DNA of 64,000 nucleotides from Bauldia sp. (GTDB lineage Bacteria > Pseudomonadota > Alphaproteobacteria > Rhizobiales > Kaistiaceae), in assembly GCA_037200845.1 (NCBI GenBank), contig JBBCGQ010000001.1, positions 1,426,001 through 1,490,000 of the forward strand, given 5' to 3'. Below the pieces are notes generated by a model that did not search any database, was not told where the DNA came from, and saw nothing but the letters and a program-made list of their open reading frames with translations. A program made the translations under genes and the position numbers. Shown here one piece after another: positions 1 to 6,722 of this stretch; position 1 is the stretch's first letter; the number at the start of each line of letters is the position of its first letter.

Positions 1-279
1 GAGGGTGCGCCCGGTTCGGGCACAGCAGCAAGGCCACTCACTGCCGCGCGCGATAGCGCCGCGTCAGGCTTTCGGGTGGCGGGTGGCGTTGAGCCCGGTC
101 AGCAGGGCATGACGGAGCAAGACTTCGTCTCGGCCTATTGCGGCGCAAGTATCAATCGCGTTCTGCCTGGTCAGTTTTACGACATGACGATTGCTGATGT
201 AATGGCAATGGCGAGCACAGGTGACAGCGCAGCGCGGCGCTGCATTAAACTTCTTAATCAAGACCGTTTCAGAAAATAG
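1..279 (+). CDS. C-terminal end of a larger protein, probably a polymorphic toxin (5' partial)
   Basis: The frame ending at the TAG at 277-279 has no stop back to base 1, so this is the tail of a gene that begins outside the window. An internal ATG at 76 exists, but it lies mid-frame and is unlikely to be the true start. The last 55 or so residues (from MTEQDFVSAYCG to the terminal RFRK) form a compact, more conserved-looking block after a low-complexity Gly/Ala/Arg stretch. That is the usual build of polymorphic-toxin C-termini. A small acidic immunity-like gene starts 14 bp downstream, as expected for such pairs. The toxin activity is not recognisable to me. The toxin call is inference from layout; only the open frame and stop are directly seen. 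Confidence 0.5.
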   Translation, partial: EGAPGSGTAARPLTAARDSAASGFRVAGGVEPGQQGMTEQDFVSAYCGASINRVLPGQFYDMTIADVMAMASTGDSAARRCIKLLNQDRFRK

Positions 280-292
280 CCGGGAAAGAACT

Positions 293-670
293 ATGCAGCT
301 GAATGGCATAAAAGACTTGCTCTCATTTCTTCAGCATCTGCGGGATTTATCGGGCGCTCCATGGTTTCGTCTCGACTACAGTCGGTACGATGCAGTCATG
401 GTCGAGATCGATATGCCTGGGGTGCGGCTGGAGGTCGAATTTTTCGAGGATCACGTCGAGTACAGCATCTTTGAGGGCAGTGAGGATGTGCTCGACGACC
501 AGGCGCGACTCTTCACGCTGATCGACGAGCGGGGGAAAGTAGCGGGCCGCGCGAGATCGCGCTCGCCTTCGGCGTGCCGCCGATGTTGCTCGGCATCCCC
601 GGCGACAACACGTATGCGAATTACAAGGAAGCCAACGCCGCCTTCTGGCGCGGCACGGTGCTGCCGCTGA
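293..670 (+). CDS. Immunity-like small protein, frame running on into portal remnant
   Basis: The ATG at 293 begins a protein whose first ~82 residues are acidic and well formed (aromatic start, then EVEFFEDHVEYSIFEG and DVLDDQARLF), resembling small immunity proteins of polymorphic toxins. After LIDERGK the frame continues into low-complexity Arg/Ser sequence that is an out-of-frame reading of a phage portal gene. A G5 tract lies at 531-535; with one G fewer, the TAG at 540-542 would come into frame and end the protein as ERGK. So either a one-base insertion or a recombination junction has fused the immunity gene to the portal remnant. Real immunity function is inferred from its position 14 bp after the toxin-like end. 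Confidence 0.5.
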   Translation: MQLNGIKDLLSFLQHLRDLSGAPWFRLDYSRYDAVMVEIDMPGVRLEVEFFEDHVEYSIFEGSEDVLDDQARLFTLIDERGKVAGRARSRSPSACRRCCSASPATTRMRITRKPTPPSGAARCCR

Positions 671-858
671 CGGCGAAGATCGCCGGCGCGATCGGCGCCT
701 GGCTGGCGCCGGCGTTCGGCGATCAGCTCAGGCTGTGGTTCGACGCCGACCAGGTCGATGCGCTCAGCGCCGACCGCGAGGCGCTGTGGGCGCGCGTCGC
801 GGCGGCGGATTTTCTCACCGTGAACGAGAGACCGGCGGACGATGAAGGGAACGTTTGA
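541..858 (+). pseudogene. HK97-type portal protein, C-terminal fragment only
   Basis: From about 550 the frame reads REIALAFGVPPMLLGIPGD, then NTYANYKEANAAFWR and VLPL. This is the signature of the C-terminal third of HK97-family (and GTA) portal proteins, which form the DNA-packaging ring of the capsid. The N-terminal two thirds are absent; upstream sequence switches abruptly to the immunity-like gene, so 541-550 is a deletion or recombination junction. The fragment ends naturally at a TGA (856-858). An ATG at 574 could start a 94-residue peptide, but it would be nonfunctional as a portal. Homology is recognised from motifs; the junction position is inferred. Confidence 0.75.
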
Positions 859-957
859 TGCGCCTCGTCGCCGAAGCTCACGTCGAGGCCGCCTTAGGGT
901 TGTACAGCGTGAGTTAGTTCATTAGCTTTACCGCCGGTCATAGGCGGGGAAAACGTT

Positions 958-1881
958 ATGCGGCGCTGCGGGGCGGAAGCCTATTTGGTTGAAGTACGAC
1001 CTCTAAATGGACGGCAAAACTCAAATCTCACGTTTGGAAAATTTGACGGCACCGCTGACCTAGCGACCGTATTGAGAAAATTGATCGGGAAATACAGCAA
1101 GTATACAAATATACCGCTGCTGCAAAGATCGTTCAAAATTGATCTGTCTAAGCTGAACGGCTATGCAATTAGTGGATTTATATCAATGGGGGACTACGGG
1201 ACGGAATCCGAAATCATAAATACTGTCACCGGCAGCGCCAGCTATAAAAAGAAGAAAAATGAAACCGATCCAACGCCGTTTTACTTTCAATTGCATCTGC
1301 CTTCGAAGGAGGATCGAGGCATACTTTGTATGCAAAAATGGGGTCTCTCCGGGGTAAAAAGCTTATTCCAAGACGTAATTTCATCTGTGTTCCAAGCCAA
1401 CTATCCGAACCTTCGTCTGCACATAAGGCCACTGACAGTAAGCGACGCGCTTCAACACTACATCGGGAAAGGGCTCGTCCAAGAGATCATAGTGGAGAAA
1501 TCCGAGATACCCTCAGATATAGCTGACAAGTTCATGGGCCAGCGTAAGGCGTTCGAAGGCGTATTCTCTTACTCAATCAAGCCCAAGAGTCGTTCGGTGT
1601 TGAAGAGGCCTGGTCTCATAGCCTTCGCAAAGGGGACCGAGAAACTCGAGAACGTCTATGATTTCGGCGACACGGGCTTCGACACCGTGAAGGTCGTTGT
1701 CGAAATCAATGGAAACGCGAAGACCCTCAACCTCACGAAGCCAGACACCATCTCCTCTACTTTTGACCTAACCGAGGAGGTCGCCTTGGGGCCAAATGGA
1801 TATCCGCTGGAGAGTTCCTTAGCCTCTCAGTTTAGCTCGATCGTCGGCGACTTAGCCAAGCGAGGGGGCATCTCGCTATGA
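958..1881 (+). CDS. Unrecognised 307-residue protein, first gene of an AT-rich two-gene module
   Basis: A soluble protein of 307 residues with no signal peptide or membrane helix that I can see, and no family I recognise. Features include a Lys-rich stretch (SYKKKKNE, about residue 97), an apparent beta-rich core with FYFQLHLPSKEDRGIL followed by an amphipathic GVKSLFQDVISSVF segment (residues 108-150), and LVQEIIVEKSEIPSDIADKF (about 173-192). Base composition is much lower in GC than the neighbours (about 45% in the line from 1021, against roughly 65-70% on either side), pointing to transfer. Its end overlaps the start of the membrane-protein gene by 4 bp (ATGA), implying translational coupling. 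It sits between a portal remnant and a head-region gene. A defence or toxin role is only a hypothesis. Confidence 0.7.
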   Translation: MRRCGAEAYLVEVRPLNGRQNSNLTFGKFDGTADLATVLRKLIGKYSKYTNIPLLQRSFKIDLSKLNGYAISGFISMGDYGTESEIINTVTGSASYKKKKNETDPTPFYFQLHLPSKEDRGILCMQKWGLSGVKSLFQDVISSVFQANYPNLRLHIRPLTVSDALQHYIGKGLVQEIIVEKSEIPSDIADKFMGQRKAFEGVFSYSIKPKSRSVLKRPGLIAFAKGTEKLENVYDFGDTGFDTVKVVVEINGNAKTLNLTKPDTISSTFDLTEEVALGPNGYPLESSLASQFSSIVGDLAKRGGISL

Positions 1882-2387
1882 GCAGCAAGATAAATCTGCT
1901 GGTCGTTGTAAGAGATCATCTGGCGACGCTCAAGGACGAGGCGACGGGAAAGACCAGTGTAGCGGACGTGGTCACGATGTTTGTCCTGCCAGCCATATGC
2001 TCCGCAATAGCAGGCGTTCTCGGCTACAAAATCGATGAAGCCGCCGTTGAGATCGTCGTTGGAGTCTTTGCAATTTTCGCCGGGCTTCTGCTCAACGTTC
2101 TTGTCCTCATCTATGGCTTGTCCGACGCGCCCACCGACGATGAAAAGGCAAAAGAAAAAAAGCAGACCAAGGACACGCTTCTTCGACAATCCTTTGCAAA
2201 TATCTCCTACGAAATTCTCGTTTCTCTGCTCGTCGTCGTTGTGCTGTGGGTGACCCTGTTGTCTGGCGAAGTCGGCGTTAGGGTTGCGTCGTGCCTCTTC
2301 ATTTTTTTGGCAGTGCATTTTTTCCTGACGCTGTTGATGGTCCTAAAGAGGATGCACGTGCTGCTTGCTGATCGTTTCGGACCGTAA
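1878..2387 (+). CDS. Four-helix membrane protein coupled to the preceding gene
   Basis: A 169-residue protein with four predicted membrane segments (about residues 33-50, 56-80, 112-129 and 133-157) and a charged cytoplasmic-type loop (DDEKAKEKKQTKD) between helices 2 and 3. The first ~30 residues are hydrophilic and could contact the partner protein. It starts at an ATG overlapping the stop of the 307-residue gene, so the two are produced together. I do not recognise a family. A soluble sensor or regulator paired with a small multi-pass membrane protein is a layout seen in several abortive-infection and toxin systems, where the membrane protein is the effector; here that is inference. No other gene appears to belong to this unit. 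Confidence 0.7.
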   Translation: MSSKINLLVVVRDHLATLKDEATGKTSVADVVTMFVLPAICSAIAGVLGYKIDEAAVEIVVGVFAIFAGLLLNVLVLIYGLSDAPTDDEKAKEKKQTKDTLLRQSFANISYEILVSLLVVVVLWVTLLSGEVGVRVASCLFIFLAVHFFLTLLMVLKRMHVLLADRFGP

Positions 2388-2497
2388 GGGGCGGAACTGG
2401 GGAGACAGACGAATGCAACGAGACGTCTCACGAAGTAGTCGCGTCGTGACTGGGATGCCTCCACGCAGGTTGCGCTCGGTTCTTTCGCCGAAGGAAA

Positions 2498-2689
2498 ATG
2501 GTTTTGGACGACATCACACGCACCTTCACGGAGCGCGGCGATCTTGCGCATCTGGCCCTGTTTTTGTGGGCAAGCGGGGCGAGTGGGTTGCTGGTGTGGA
2601 CGCTGCGCGAGCTCGCGGCTTCCAATCGGCGGTTCAATGATTTCGTCAATGAGATTGCGCGGCTGAACCGGTTTTTCGATCGGGACTAG
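2498..2689 (+). CDS. Small membrane protein of the phage/GTA head region
   Basis: A 63-residue protein: a hydrophilic N-terminus (MVLDDITRTFTERGDL), one hydrophobic helix (about residues 20-38, containing ALFLWASGASGLLVW), then a short charged tail ending NRFFDRD. In rhizobial GTA or prophage clusters a small protein of this type follows the portal gene, matching what I recall of the RCAP_rcc01685 (orfg3.5) family. Here it is separated from the portal fragment by the low-GC two-gene module, which suggests the module inserted between them. The family call is from memory of size, position and the C-terminal pattern. The prohead protease that would normally follow is missing. Confidence 0.5.
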   Translation: MVLDDITRTFTERGDLAHLALFLWASGASGLLVWTLRELAASNRRFNDFVNEIARLNRFFDRD

Positions 2690-2693
2690 CGCG

Positions 2694-2810
2694 ACCCCCT
2701 CCCGAAACCGGCGATGCCGGTTTCGACCTCCCCTCAAGGGGGAGGTTGAACAAGAAGACCCACCCACCGCGTTGCGCGCGGTCCCCTCCCCGGAGCGGGG
2801 AGGGATGGAG
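2694..2810 (+). repeat. Dispersed palindromic repeat, CTCCC/AAACCG type (copy 1)
   Basis: An intergenic block of nested palindromes: CGAAACCGGC-GAT-GCCGGTTTCG (2703-2725), then a CCTCCCC/GGGGGAGG hairpin, then CCCTCCCC/GGGGAGGG near 2784-2804. The same building blocks occur at 18778-18893 and 55596-55742, so this is a repeat family of the genome and not a single terminator. No coding capacity is evident. Such elements are usually small, non-autonomous and transcribed as hairpins between genes. Confidence 0.7.
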
Positions 2811-2832
2811 TTTTACCTACGGAGATTTTGTC

Positions 2833-2967
2833 ATGAGACGAATCCTGGCGCGCTTCGGCGCGGGGCCGGGCGCGGATTATCGCGTCGTGTTTTCTGAGTT
2901 TGCGCGGTCGCTGGAGCGCGTCATGCGCCGGCGCTCGGCGCCCAAGATTCGTGCGGTGGCGGGATAG
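2833..2967 (+). CDS. Hypothetical 44-residue protein in the phage remnant
   Basis: The ATG at 2833 follows a GGAG ribosome-binding site at a usable distance and encodes 44 residues starting MRRILARFG and ending in a basic Arg/Lys tail. A longer in-frame reading from 2746 would run through the palindromic repeat and is not credible. It lies between the small head-region protein and the tail-chaperone-like fragment, so it may be the stump of another phage gene. No family is recognised and it may not be functional. Confidence 0.3.
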   Translation: MRRILARFGAGPGADYRVVFSEFARSLERVMRRRSAPKIRAVAG

Positions 2968-2976
2968 GCGCTCCAC

Positions 2977-3115
2977 CGTCATCCCCGGCGAAAGCCAGGT
3001 CCAGCGCTTACGGCGAGCGAGACGTGTTGCCCGCGCTGGATTCCGGCTTTCGCCGGAATGACAAGACGGTAGTGCCCGCCTCTCCTGGTCCCCCGGTCAA
3101 GCCGGGGGATGACGG
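2977..3115 (+). repeat. Dispersed palindromic repeat, TCATCCCCGGCGAAAGCC type
   Basis: The block begins CGTCATCCCCGGCGAAAGCC, is followed by an inverted partner reading GGATTCCGGCTTTCGCCGGA, and ends with a second hairpin of CCCCGGTCAAGCCGGGG type and GATGACGGC. This architecture (facing GCGAAAGCC / GGCTTTCGCC hairpins) is a common intergenic repeat in alphaproteobacteria. Its right end abuts the beginning of a truncated tail gene, so it may mark the deletion point in the phage remnant. Confidence 0.65.
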
Positions 3116-3142
3116 CGAGGGGACGGGGCCGTCGTCCACGAC

Positions 3143-3376
3143 ATGGACAAGGCCCGCGCCATTCACTGCGACCGGATGCGCGCGGCGCGCGCGCCGCGGC
3201 TGGCGGCGCTCGACATCGCCTATCAGCGCGCCGACGAGAGCGGCGATGCGGCGGCCAAGGCGGCCGTCGCGGCACGGAAGCAGGCGCTCCGCGACGTGAC
3301 CGCGGACCCGGCAATCGCCGCGGCGGAAACTCCGGACGCGCTGAAGGCGGTCTGGCCGGAAATTCTTCAGGACTAG
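3143..3376 (+). CDS. Phage tail-chaperone-like protein, N-terminus probably lost
   Basis: The 77 residues from MDKARAIHCDRMRAAR through APRLAALDIAYQRA and ARKQALRDVTADPAIAAAET to WPEILQD match a conserved C-terminal region of small phage tail proteins seen next to tail fibre genes. The frame continues upstream as GAVVHD, which in homologs as I remember them is also coding, and then runs straight into the palindromic repeat ending near 3115. This suggests the N-terminal half was deleted at the repeat. The ATG at 3143 is the first usable start left. Function in tail assembly is family inference; here it is probably vestigial. Confidence 0.5.
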   Translation: MDKARAIHCDRMRAARAPRLAALDIAYQRADESGDAAAKAAVAARKQALRDVTADPAIAAAETPDALKAVWPEILQD

Positions 3377-3391
3377 CGAAGGAAGATCACC

Positions 3392-3601
3392 ATGCTTGCA
3401 CGGATTGCGAAGCTCTGGGCCGCGGCCAAGGGCTGGCGGACCCTCGTTGTCTCTCTGACGCTGGCAATAGTCGGCGTGCTGCAGACCGCGGATTGGGCGA
3501 CCATCGTCGGCCCCGGCGCGGTCGGCCCGGTCATGCTCGGCATCGGCGCCGTGGTTGCCGTGCTACGCACTTTCACAGATACGCCGATCGGAACGAAGTG
3601 A
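3392..3601 (+). CDS. Small membrane protein of the phage lysis region
   Basis: A 69-residue protein with an amphipathic basic start (MLARIAKLWAAAKGWR) and two hydrophobic segments (about residues 18-34 and 43-60, the latter GPVMLGIGAVVAVLRTF). It lies 15 bp after the tail fragment with a GAAGGAAG ribosome-binding site, and its stop overlaps the ATG of the next membrane protein by 1 bp. Small hydrophobic proteins directly before a holin are typical of phage lysis cassettes. I cannot assign a specific family. Confidence 0.5.
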   Translation: MLARIAKLWAAAKGWRTLVVSLTLAIVGVLQTADWATIVGPGAVGPVMLGIGAVVAVLRTFTDTPIGTK

Positions 3602-4014
3602 TGCTTGCCGCGCTCGCCGGCTTCATCCTCAGGCTGGCGTCTTCCGGCATCCTCGAGAAGACGCTGGCCGCGATGCAGGCACGCTCGACCAGCGACGTCG
3701 AGCGCGAGCGCATCGACGCCGGCGTCGCTATCGAGGAGATACGCGCCGAGCTCGGGCGGCGGCAGGCGCAGCGCGATGTGCTGGTCGCGGAGCAGGGGCG
3801 GCTGGTGACCTCGCTGATGCGGCCGGCGTTCGCCTATCCGCTCGCCGTGTACTATGCGGCGGTGATCGCCGACAGCCTTCTGCATTTTCGCTGGAACGTC
3901 TCCGCCCTCCCATCGCCGATTGGCGACTGGAGTGGGTGGATCATTTCCGCCATATTCCTCTCCGAGAGCGGCGAACGCATCACCCGCACCATCGCCAATC
4001 GCCGCAAGGCGTGA
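3601..4014 (+). CDS. Putative three-helix holin (GTA/phage release type)
   Basis: A 137-residue protein. Residues 1-20 are hydrophobic, residues 30-65 form a charged helical stretch (SDVERERIDAGVAIEEIRAE), and two further membrane segments follow (about 76-96, with RPAFAYPLAVYYAAVIAD, and 108-124, with GWIISAIFLSES). The arrangement fits the GTA_holin_3TM family, whose members release GTA or phage particles by making membrane lesions. It overlaps the preceding small membrane gene by 1 bp, consistent with a lysis cassette. No endolysin gene remains nearby, so lysis function is doubtful. The assignment rests on topology, a few motifs and context. Confidence 0.55.
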   Translation: MLAALAGFILRLASSGILEKTLAAMQARSTSDVERERIDAGVAIEEIRAELGRRQAQRDVLVAEQGRLVTSLMRPAFAYPLAVYYAAVIADSLLHFRWNVSALPSPIGDWSGWIISAIFLSESGERITRTIANRRKA

Positions 4015-4082
4015 TGGCCGGAAATCCAGGGAGCGCAAGGTGTTCAGCGGGTGTTCATGTTTTGGCGCCTATTGAGCGACCC

Positions 4083-4370
4083 ATGTTCAGGACGCTCGCC
4101 ATCGCCGCTCTGCTGACCGCCGGCCTCGCCGCGCCGGCGCTGGCCGACGAGTGCTATTCGGCCGGGCAGACGCGGCAGATGGTGCAGCAGGGCCAGGCGG
4201 TGCCGCTGTCGGGCGTGCTCGGCCAGATCAAGGCGATCGGGCAGATCGTCTCGTCGGACGCGCTGCTGTGCAACGTCGGCGGCCGGCTGGTTTATCTCGT
4301 CGATGTGCTCCAGAACGGCAACGTGATCCACGTGCAGGTGGACGCGCGGAGCGGCCAGATCACGTACTGA
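4083..4370 (+). CDS. feuN: FeuN-like small periplasmic regulator
   Basis: A 95-residue protein with a clear signal peptide (MFRTLAIAALLTAGLAAPALA, cleaved before DECYS). The mature domain of about 74 residues has the PepSY-like pattern of repeated turns (GQIVSSDALLCNVGGRLVYLVDVLQ, then HVQVDARSGQITY). It ends 13 bp before the response-regulator gene. In Sinorhizobium meliloti the small periplasmic protein FeuN is encoded immediately upstream of feuP and restrains the sensor FeuQ. Size, export signal and position agree. By inference it senses or blocks the periplasmic domain of the kinase encoded at 5045-6415. Two cysteines of the mature domain (in DECYS and LLCNV) might form a disulphide. The upstream boundary is the phage remnant. 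Confidence 0.65.
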   Translation: MFRTLAIAALLTAGLAAPALADECYSAGQTRQMVQQGQAVPLSGVLGQIKAIGQIVSSDALLCNVGGRLVYLVDVLQNGNVIHVQVDARSGQITY

Positions 4371-4383
4371 GGAGGCGGCGAAC

Positions 4384-5055
4384 GTGCGGATCCTGGTGGT
4401 GGAGGACGACGCCGACCTGAACCGGCAGCTCAGCGACGCGCTGAAGGAAGCGGGCTACGTGGTCGATTCCGCGAAGGACGGCGAGGAGGGCCACTTCCTC
4501 GGCGACACCGAGCCTTACGATGCGGTCGTGCTCGACATCGGCCTGCCGGTGCTCGACGGCATCAGCGTGCTGGAGAAATGGCGGCGCGACGGGCGCACCA
4601 TGCCGGTGCTGATCCTGACGGCGCGCGACCGCTGGAGCGACAAGGTGCAGGGCATCGACGCCGGCGCCGACGACTATGTCGCCAAGCCCTTTCACATCGA
4701 GGAGGTGCTGGCGCGCGTCCGAGCGCTGGTGCGCCGCGCCGCCGGCCACGCCACCAACGAGATCGAGATCGGGCCGGTGCGGCTCGACGCCAAGGCCGGC
4801 AAGGTCACCGTCGACGGCAATCCAGTAAAGCTGACCTCGCATGAATATCGCGTGCTCGAGTATCTCATGCATCATCGCGACCGCGTCGTCTCGCGCACCG
4901 AATTGATCGAGCATCTCTACGATCAGGATTTCGACCGCGACTCCAACACCATCGAGGTGTTCGTCGGACGGCTGAGGAAGAAGCTCGCCGCCGACATCAT
5001 CGAGACGGTGCGCGGGCTGGGCTATCGCCTTGTCGTCCCCGGCAATGCGGACTAA
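4384..5055 (+). CDS. feuP: OmpR-family response regulator FeuP
   Basis: A 223-residue regulator with an N-terminal receiver domain (acidic pocket E7-D9, phospho-acceptor D51 in VVLDIGLPVLDG, conserved ILTAR and AKPFH) and a C-terminal winged-helix domain (about 128-220, with LTSHEYRVLEYLM and GLGYRLV). It starts at a GTG with GGAGG upstream. In rhizobia FeuP with FeuQ controls export of periplasmic cyclic glucan and other osmotic or envelope genes. The gene overlaps its kinase by 11 bp and follows the FeuN-like gene, giving a three-gene operon. A PhoP ortholog outside the rhizobia would look alike; the conserved position next to the cytochrome maturation genes favours FeuP. Confidence 0.85.
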   Translation: MRILVVEDDADLNRQLSDALKEAGYVVDSAKDGEEGHFLGDTEPYDAVVLDIGLPVLDGISVLEKWRRDGRTMPVLILTARDRWSDKVQGIDAGADDYVAKPFHIEEVLARVRALVRRAAGHATNEIEIGPVRLDAKAGKVTVDGNPVKLTSHEYRVLEYLMHHRDRVVSRTELIEHLYDQDFDRDSNTIEVFVGRLRKKLAADIIETVRGLGYRLVVPGNAD

Positions 5056-6415
5056 CTCGCTCGCCTTCCGCCTGATCGTCGCCGCCGGCCTGTGGAGCGC
5101 GATCGCACTCATCGTCGCCGGCTTCATCCTCACCTCGCTCTATCGCCACAACGCCGAGCGCGCCTTCGACGATCGCCTCGGCGTCTATCTGAAGACGCTG
5201 ATCGGCAACCTCGCCGGCCAGGATCCCGACGCGCCCTTCGCCGAACCCGGGAACCTCGGCGAGCAGCGCTTCGAACTCCTCTATTCCGGCTGGTACTGGC
5301 AGGTGCGCCAGCCGGGCGGCGGCGCCATTGTCCTATCCTCGCGCTCGCTCTTCTCCGACACGCTCGATATCGCCAAGGCGACCGGCACCGAGGCCAACGA
5401 CGGCGTCACCTCGGGCGCGCTGGTCGGCCCGGATAAGCAGCATCTGCGCGTGCTCAGCCAGACCGTGACCTTCGACGCCGCCCGCAAGTTCGACGTGCTG
5501 GTCGCGGGCGACGCCGGCGACCTCGAGACGCAGATCGCCGGTTTTGGCGCAAACGTCGCGGCGACGCTGGCGATCTTCGGCATCGGCCTCATCCTCGCCA
5601 CCACCATCCAGACGCGCTGGGGCCTCAGGCCGCTCGACCGCGTGCGCCGCGGCCTTTCCGATCTCAGAAGCGGCAAGCAGGCGCGTTTCGACGAGGGCAA
5701 CCTGCCCGCCGAGATCGAGCCGCTGGTCAAGGAACTGAACGCGCTGCTCGAATCGAACAAGGAAATCATCGACCGCGCCCGCACTCAGGTCGGCAATCTG
5801 GCGCACGCGCTGAAGACGCCGCTCTCCGTCATCATCAACGAGTCGCGCGCCAACCGGACGCCCTACGGCAGCAAGGTCGCCGAGCAGGCGGAAGCGATGC
5901 GCCAGCAGGTCAATCATTATCTCGACCGCGCGCGCATCGCGGCGCAGGTCAACGTCATCGGCGCGGTGACCGACGTGAACCCCGCGATGGCGCGGCTGGT
6001 GCGCGCCATGAATCGCATCCACAGCGACCGCGGCATCGCGATTGCGGCGACCGGACCGGAGACGGCGCGCTTCAAGGGCGAGCAGCAGGACCTCGAGGAG
6101 ATCGTCGGCAATCTCGTCGACAACGCCTGCAAGTGGGCGAAGGCCAACGTCACCGTTGCGACGGAATACGTCGCGCCCGACGACGCCAACGCCGGGAGGC
6201 TGACCATCACCGTCGACGACGACGGCCCCGGCATCACGGCTGAGCAGATGGCGCAGGCGACGACACGCGGCAAGCGGCTCGACGAGACCAAGCCGGGGTC
6301 TGGGCTGGGACTGTCGATCGTGACCGACTTGGTGCAGCTTTATCAGGGGACGTTCCGGCTGGATCGGTCGCCGATGGGCGGGCTGAGGGCGGTGGTGGCG
6401 TTGCCGGCGGCGTAG
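5045..6415 (+). CDS. feuQ: Sensor histidine kinase FeuQ
   Basis: A 456-residue membrane kinase. The ATG at 5045 overlaps the end of feuP and gives a natural start (MRTNSLAFRL) directly before the first membrane helix (about 10-32). A periplasmic sensor domain follows (about 33-165), a second helix near 170-190, HAMP-like linker, phospho-acceptor H254 in NLAHALKTPLSVI, and an ATPase domain with DNACKWAK, DDDGPGI and GSGLGLSIV. It is the partner of FeuP, and its periplasmic domain is the expected target of the FeuN-like protein. The overall type is PhoQ-like. A HicAB pair has been placed between this gene and ccmI. Confidence 0.85.
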   Translation: MRTNSLAFRLIVAAGLWSAIALIVAGFILTSLYRHNAERAFDDRLGVYLKTLIGNLAGQDPDAPFAEPGNLGEQRFELLYSGWYWQVRQPGGGAIVLSSRSLFSDTLDIAKATGTEANDGVTSGALVGPDKQHLRVLSQTVTFDAARKFDVLVAGDAGDLETQIAGFGANVAATLAIFGIGLILATTIQTRWGLRPLDRVRRGLSDLRSGKQARFDEGNLPAEIEPLVKELNALLESNKEIIDRARTQVGNLAHALKTPLSVIINESRANRTPYGSKVAEQAEAMRQQVNHYLDRARIAAQVNVIGAVTDVNPAMARLVRAMNRIHSDRGIAIAATGPETARFKGEQQDLEEIVGNLVDNACKWAKANVTVATEYVAPDDANAGRLTITVDDDGPGITAEQMAQATTRGKRLDETKPGSGLGLSIVTDLVQLYQGTFRLDRSPMGGLRAVVALPAA

Positions 6416-6483
6416 GTCATTTGCCTGTTGCGCATATCGCAGCTACTTTCGATTGCGGAGCAAATTTGCCACAATCTCAATCT

Positions 6484-6517
6484 TCCACACTTCTGTTGCC
6501 TTCAACAGAAGTGTGGA
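6484..6517 (+). promoter_or_regulatory. Perfect 15-bp inverted repeat upstream of hicA
   Basis: TCCACACTTCTGTTG (6484-6498) and its exact reverse complement (6503-6517) are separated by four bases. The repeat ends 16 bp before the hicA ATG at 6534. HicAB operons are autoregulated by binding of the HTH-carrying HicB to palindromes in the promoter, so an operator is the likeliest role. There is no T-run after it, which argues against a simple terminator for the kinase gene upstream. Confidence 0.6.
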
Positions 6518-6533
6518 GTGCGCTATATGCGAC

Positions 6534-6722
6534 ATGAACGCCAGTGAACTCAGACGACTGCTTGCCAAAAAGGGCTGCAAATTCGCGACCCATCGGGGTG
6601 GTAGCGGTCATATCACAGTCACGCGGGGCCAACGAAAAACACAACTGCCGATGCACGGCGGCTCGAAAGAGCTTGGAACAAAGCTCGTAAAAAAAATCTT
6701 GAAAGACTTGGAGCTCGAATAG
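6534..6722 (+). CDS. hicA: HicA-family mRNA interferase toxin
   Basis: A 62-residue basic protein from the ATG at 6534, which starts NASELRRLLAKKGC as HicA proteins do. It carries the catalytic histidine in GGSGHITVTRG and ends LVKKILKDLELE, the usual HicA helix. HicA has a double-stranded-RNA-binding fold and cleaves mRNA to stop growth. A longer frame from a TTG at 6453 would run through the palindromic operator and adds nothing conserved, so I reject it. The antitoxin gene begins one base after the hicA stop. The pair is lower in GC than its surroundings and splits the conserved feu-ccm gene order, so it is a recent arrival. Confidence 0.85.
   Translation: MNASELRRLLAKKGCKFATHRGGSGHITVTRGQRKTQLPMHGGSKELGTKLVKKILKDLELE

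Noticed and set aside
6453-6533. Longer HicA starting at a TTG at 6453
   Set aside because: It would translate the palindromic repeat and adds no family-like sequence; MNASELRRLLAKKGC is the typical HicA start.
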